Below, piece after piece: positions 5,183-6,676 of a stretch of DNA of 6,676 bases (within the stretch, counting starts at the first letter, position 1; every line of letters begins with the position of its first letter). Source of the stretch: Pseudomonadota bacterium. Lineage in GTDB: Bacteria; Pseudomonadota; Gammaproteobacteria; Burkholderiales; Burkholderiaceae. Below the pieces are notes generated by a model. That model was not told where the DNA came from, searched no databases, and was given only the letters and a program-made list of their open reading frames with translations. Made by a program: the position numbers and the translations under genes. The stretch is from contig JAKORH010000156.1 in the NCBI GenBank assembly GCA_029777935.1, positions 1 to 6,676 on the forward strand. Direction: 5' to 3'.

Positions 5183-6676
5183 GTGGGGAACGATGCGGCC
5201 CAGCAGATTCCGATTCCGAGGGCCATGCAGATGGCGCTCGAGCACCATCAGGCCGGTCGTCTCGCGGATGCCGAACTGATCTATCGCGCGATCCTCGATG
5301 CCGACTCCTCGCACCCGGGGGCCAGGTACAACCTCGGTCTGATCGCGCTGCAGGCGGGTCGGGCAAGCGAGTCCTTGCCGGTCCTGCGAGAAGCGCTCGA
5401 AGCCAATCCGGGTCAGACCTCTCACTGGTTGAATTTCGCGGTCGCGCTGGCAGGCAGTGGCGACCCTGCTGCCGCAAGAGAGGTGCTGCTGCGGGCGCGC
5501 CGGCAAGGGTTCGGCTGCGTCGCGCTGGACAATCATCTCAGGAAGATCGAGACGATGGCGGCAGCGGGTTCATCCGGATCGCCATCGGCGCGCAGCGACG
5601 GCGAGCGGATCGGAGCGTCGGATGAGCAGACGCTGAGCCAGTTGCTGGCGCAGAGGCGGCTCGTCGAGCTGGAAAGGCTGGCCGGGCAATTGACCGTGCG
5701 ACTGGCGCGAGCCGGACGGGCCTGGCTGTGGCTGGGTGCTGCTCGCCTCGAGCAGGGCAACTATCAAGCGGCACGCGATGCCCTGGCGCGCGCTCACGAG
5801 CTGAGACCGCAGGATGCCGGCGTGATGAATCTGCTGGGAGTCGCGTATCGCCGCCTGGGGCACAACGAAGACGCGCGGCGGATATTCGAGCAGTGCCTCG
5901 CAGTGGCGCCGAATGCATACGAAGTGCTCCTGAACGCATCGGCCAATGCCATCACGCTGCGGGACGCGGACGACGCGCGGCGCTACGCGGAACGGGCGCA
6001 TGCGCTGCGGCCCGACGCGCCCGAAGCGCTGCGGGTCATGGCCGACGCCGCGTTGGCCGGCCGCCGCTATGACGAAGCGGCGGAGCTGTACCGGCGCGGT
6101 ATTGCGCGCGAGCCGCAGTCCGTCGATCTGCATCTCAATCTCGGAGATGCGCTCGCCAAGTCCGGGCAGTTGGAGCCCGCCATTCGCGAACTGCAGCACG
6201 CGTTGTCGCTGCAGCCCGATCACGCGAATGTCCATATGGCCCTCGGCAACGCGCACTATTCCCTGGGGGAGACACGAGCGGCGATCGAGCACTACCGGCG
6301 CGCCTCGGATCTCGCGCCGGACATGGTGGCGGCGCACACGGCGTATCTGTTCGCGCTCCTGCACGATGCGAACGTTTCGCCGGCCTTCAGCTACTCGGAA
6401 CATGTGCGCCTCGGCGACGTGATCGAGGCACGTTTCCGGGACAAGTGGCCCGCGCATGACAACGATCGCGATCCGGACCGCACCCTTCGGGTCGGATTCG
6501 TTTCGGGTGATCTGCGCGACCATGCGGTTTTGTATGTGATCGAACCGGTCTGGCGCGCGCTACGCAAGGGGCACCACATGGTGTTCGCGTACGCCAACCA
6601 GGTCTTCGAGGACGACGTGAGCGCCCGGTTGCGAACCCTTACCGACCGGTGGACGCGGACCGAGCGCATGACGGAC
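5183..6676 (+). CDS. TPR-repeat O-linked N-acetylglucosaminyltransferase-like protein (GT41, SPINDLY/OGT type), 3' end cut by window
   Basis: The frame stays open for 498 codons to the window edge. The first 115 residues hold about three TPR units, for example HHQAGRLADAELIYRAILDA at 21-40. A Gly/Ser-rich linker follows (about 124-146). A helical stretch (about 147-180) leads into roughly six more TPR units to about 382. A connecting segment contains NVSPAFSYSEHVRLG, equivalent to the spacer before the catalytic half in bacterial relatives. From 434 the glycosyltransferase N-half begins: TLRVGFVSGDLRDHAV, with the conserved His at 447, then IEPVWRAL and FAYANQ, a pattern characteristic of GT41. 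The UDP-sugar-binding half lies beyond the window. The expected role is cytoplasmic transfer of a sugar from a nucleotide-sugar donor to Ser/Thr of a protein; donor and target are unknown. Flagellin or an adhesin is possible, but nothing here shows it. Start is GTG with GGGAG eight bases upstream. Confidence 0.88.
   Translation, partial: MGNDAAQQIPIPRAMQMALEHHQAGRLADAELIYRAILDADSSHPGARYNLGLIALQAGRASESLPVLREALEANPGQTSHWLNFAVALAGSGDPAAAREVLLRARRQGFGCVALDNHLRKIETMAAAGSSGSPSARSDGERIGASDEQTLSQLLAQRRLVELERLAGQLTVRLARAGRAWLWLGAARLEQGNYQAARDALARAHELRPQDAGVMNLLGVAYRRLGHNEDARRIFEQCLAVAPNAYEVLLNASANAITLRDADDARRYAERAHALRPDAPEALRVMADAALAGRRYDEAAELYRRGIAREPQSVDLHLNLGDALAKSGQLEPAIRELQHALSLQPDHANVHMALGNAHYSLGETRAAIEHYRRASDLAPDMVAAHTAYLFALLHDANVSPAFSYSEHVRLGDVIEARFRDKWPAHDNDRDPDRTLRVGFVSGDLRDHAVLYVIEPVWRALRKGHHMVFAYANQVFEDDVSARLRTLTDRWTRTERMTD

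Noticed and set aside
5570..6523. Minus-strand 317-codon frame antisense to the TPR/GT41 gene
   Set aside because: The plus strand has regular 34-residue TPR periodicity and a GT41 motif; the antisense frame shows no such order.

Overview
The window is GC-rich and densely coding, with C/G-ending codons throughout. It most resembles a chromosomal segment of a betaproteobacterium of the Burkholderiaceae (Burkholderia/Paraburkholderia type). That placement is inferred from composition, gene content and protein character; no ribosomal or other marker gene is present to confirm it. I see no tRNA, rRNA, CRISPR array, insertion sequence or attachment site.

Layout, left to right: (1) 51-740, plus strand, a DedA-family inner-membrane protein with all the conserved charged residues, starting at TTG behind a good ribosome binding site. 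(2) 741-912, a 172-base gap with nothing convincing in it. (3) 913-1947, plus strand, an unrecognised lipoprotein whose body and last residue look like an outer-membrane beta-barrel. (4) 1954-1986, a 10-bp hairpin between convergent genes, a likely shared terminator. (5) 1993-3318, minus strand, amiC, a Tat-exported cell-wall amidase. (6) 3267-3788, minus strand, tsaE, the ATPase of tRNA t6A synthesis, whose end overlaps the start of amiC by 52 bases. (7) 3809-4912, plus strand, queG (epoxyqueuosine reductase), divergent from tsaE with only 20 bases between start codons. (8) 4913-5182, a 270-base gap without a credible gene but with several small inverted repeats and a weak promoter candidate. 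(9) 5183 to the window edge, plus strand, the first 498 codons of a TPR protein running into the start of a GT41 (OGT/SPINDLY-type) glycosyltransferase domain.

Functionally the left half concerns the cell envelope: membrane homeostasis (DedA), an outer-membrane lipoprotein, and septal peptidoglycan splitting (AmiC). The centre holds two tRNA anticodon-loop modification genes, tsaE (t6A37) and queG (queuosine-34), back to back. The right end opens a probable protein O-glycosylation locus. Most of this is core-genome content. The parts that look least ordinary are the nested tsaE/amiC overlap, the lipoprotein with barrel features, and the GT41 gene with the structured gap before it.
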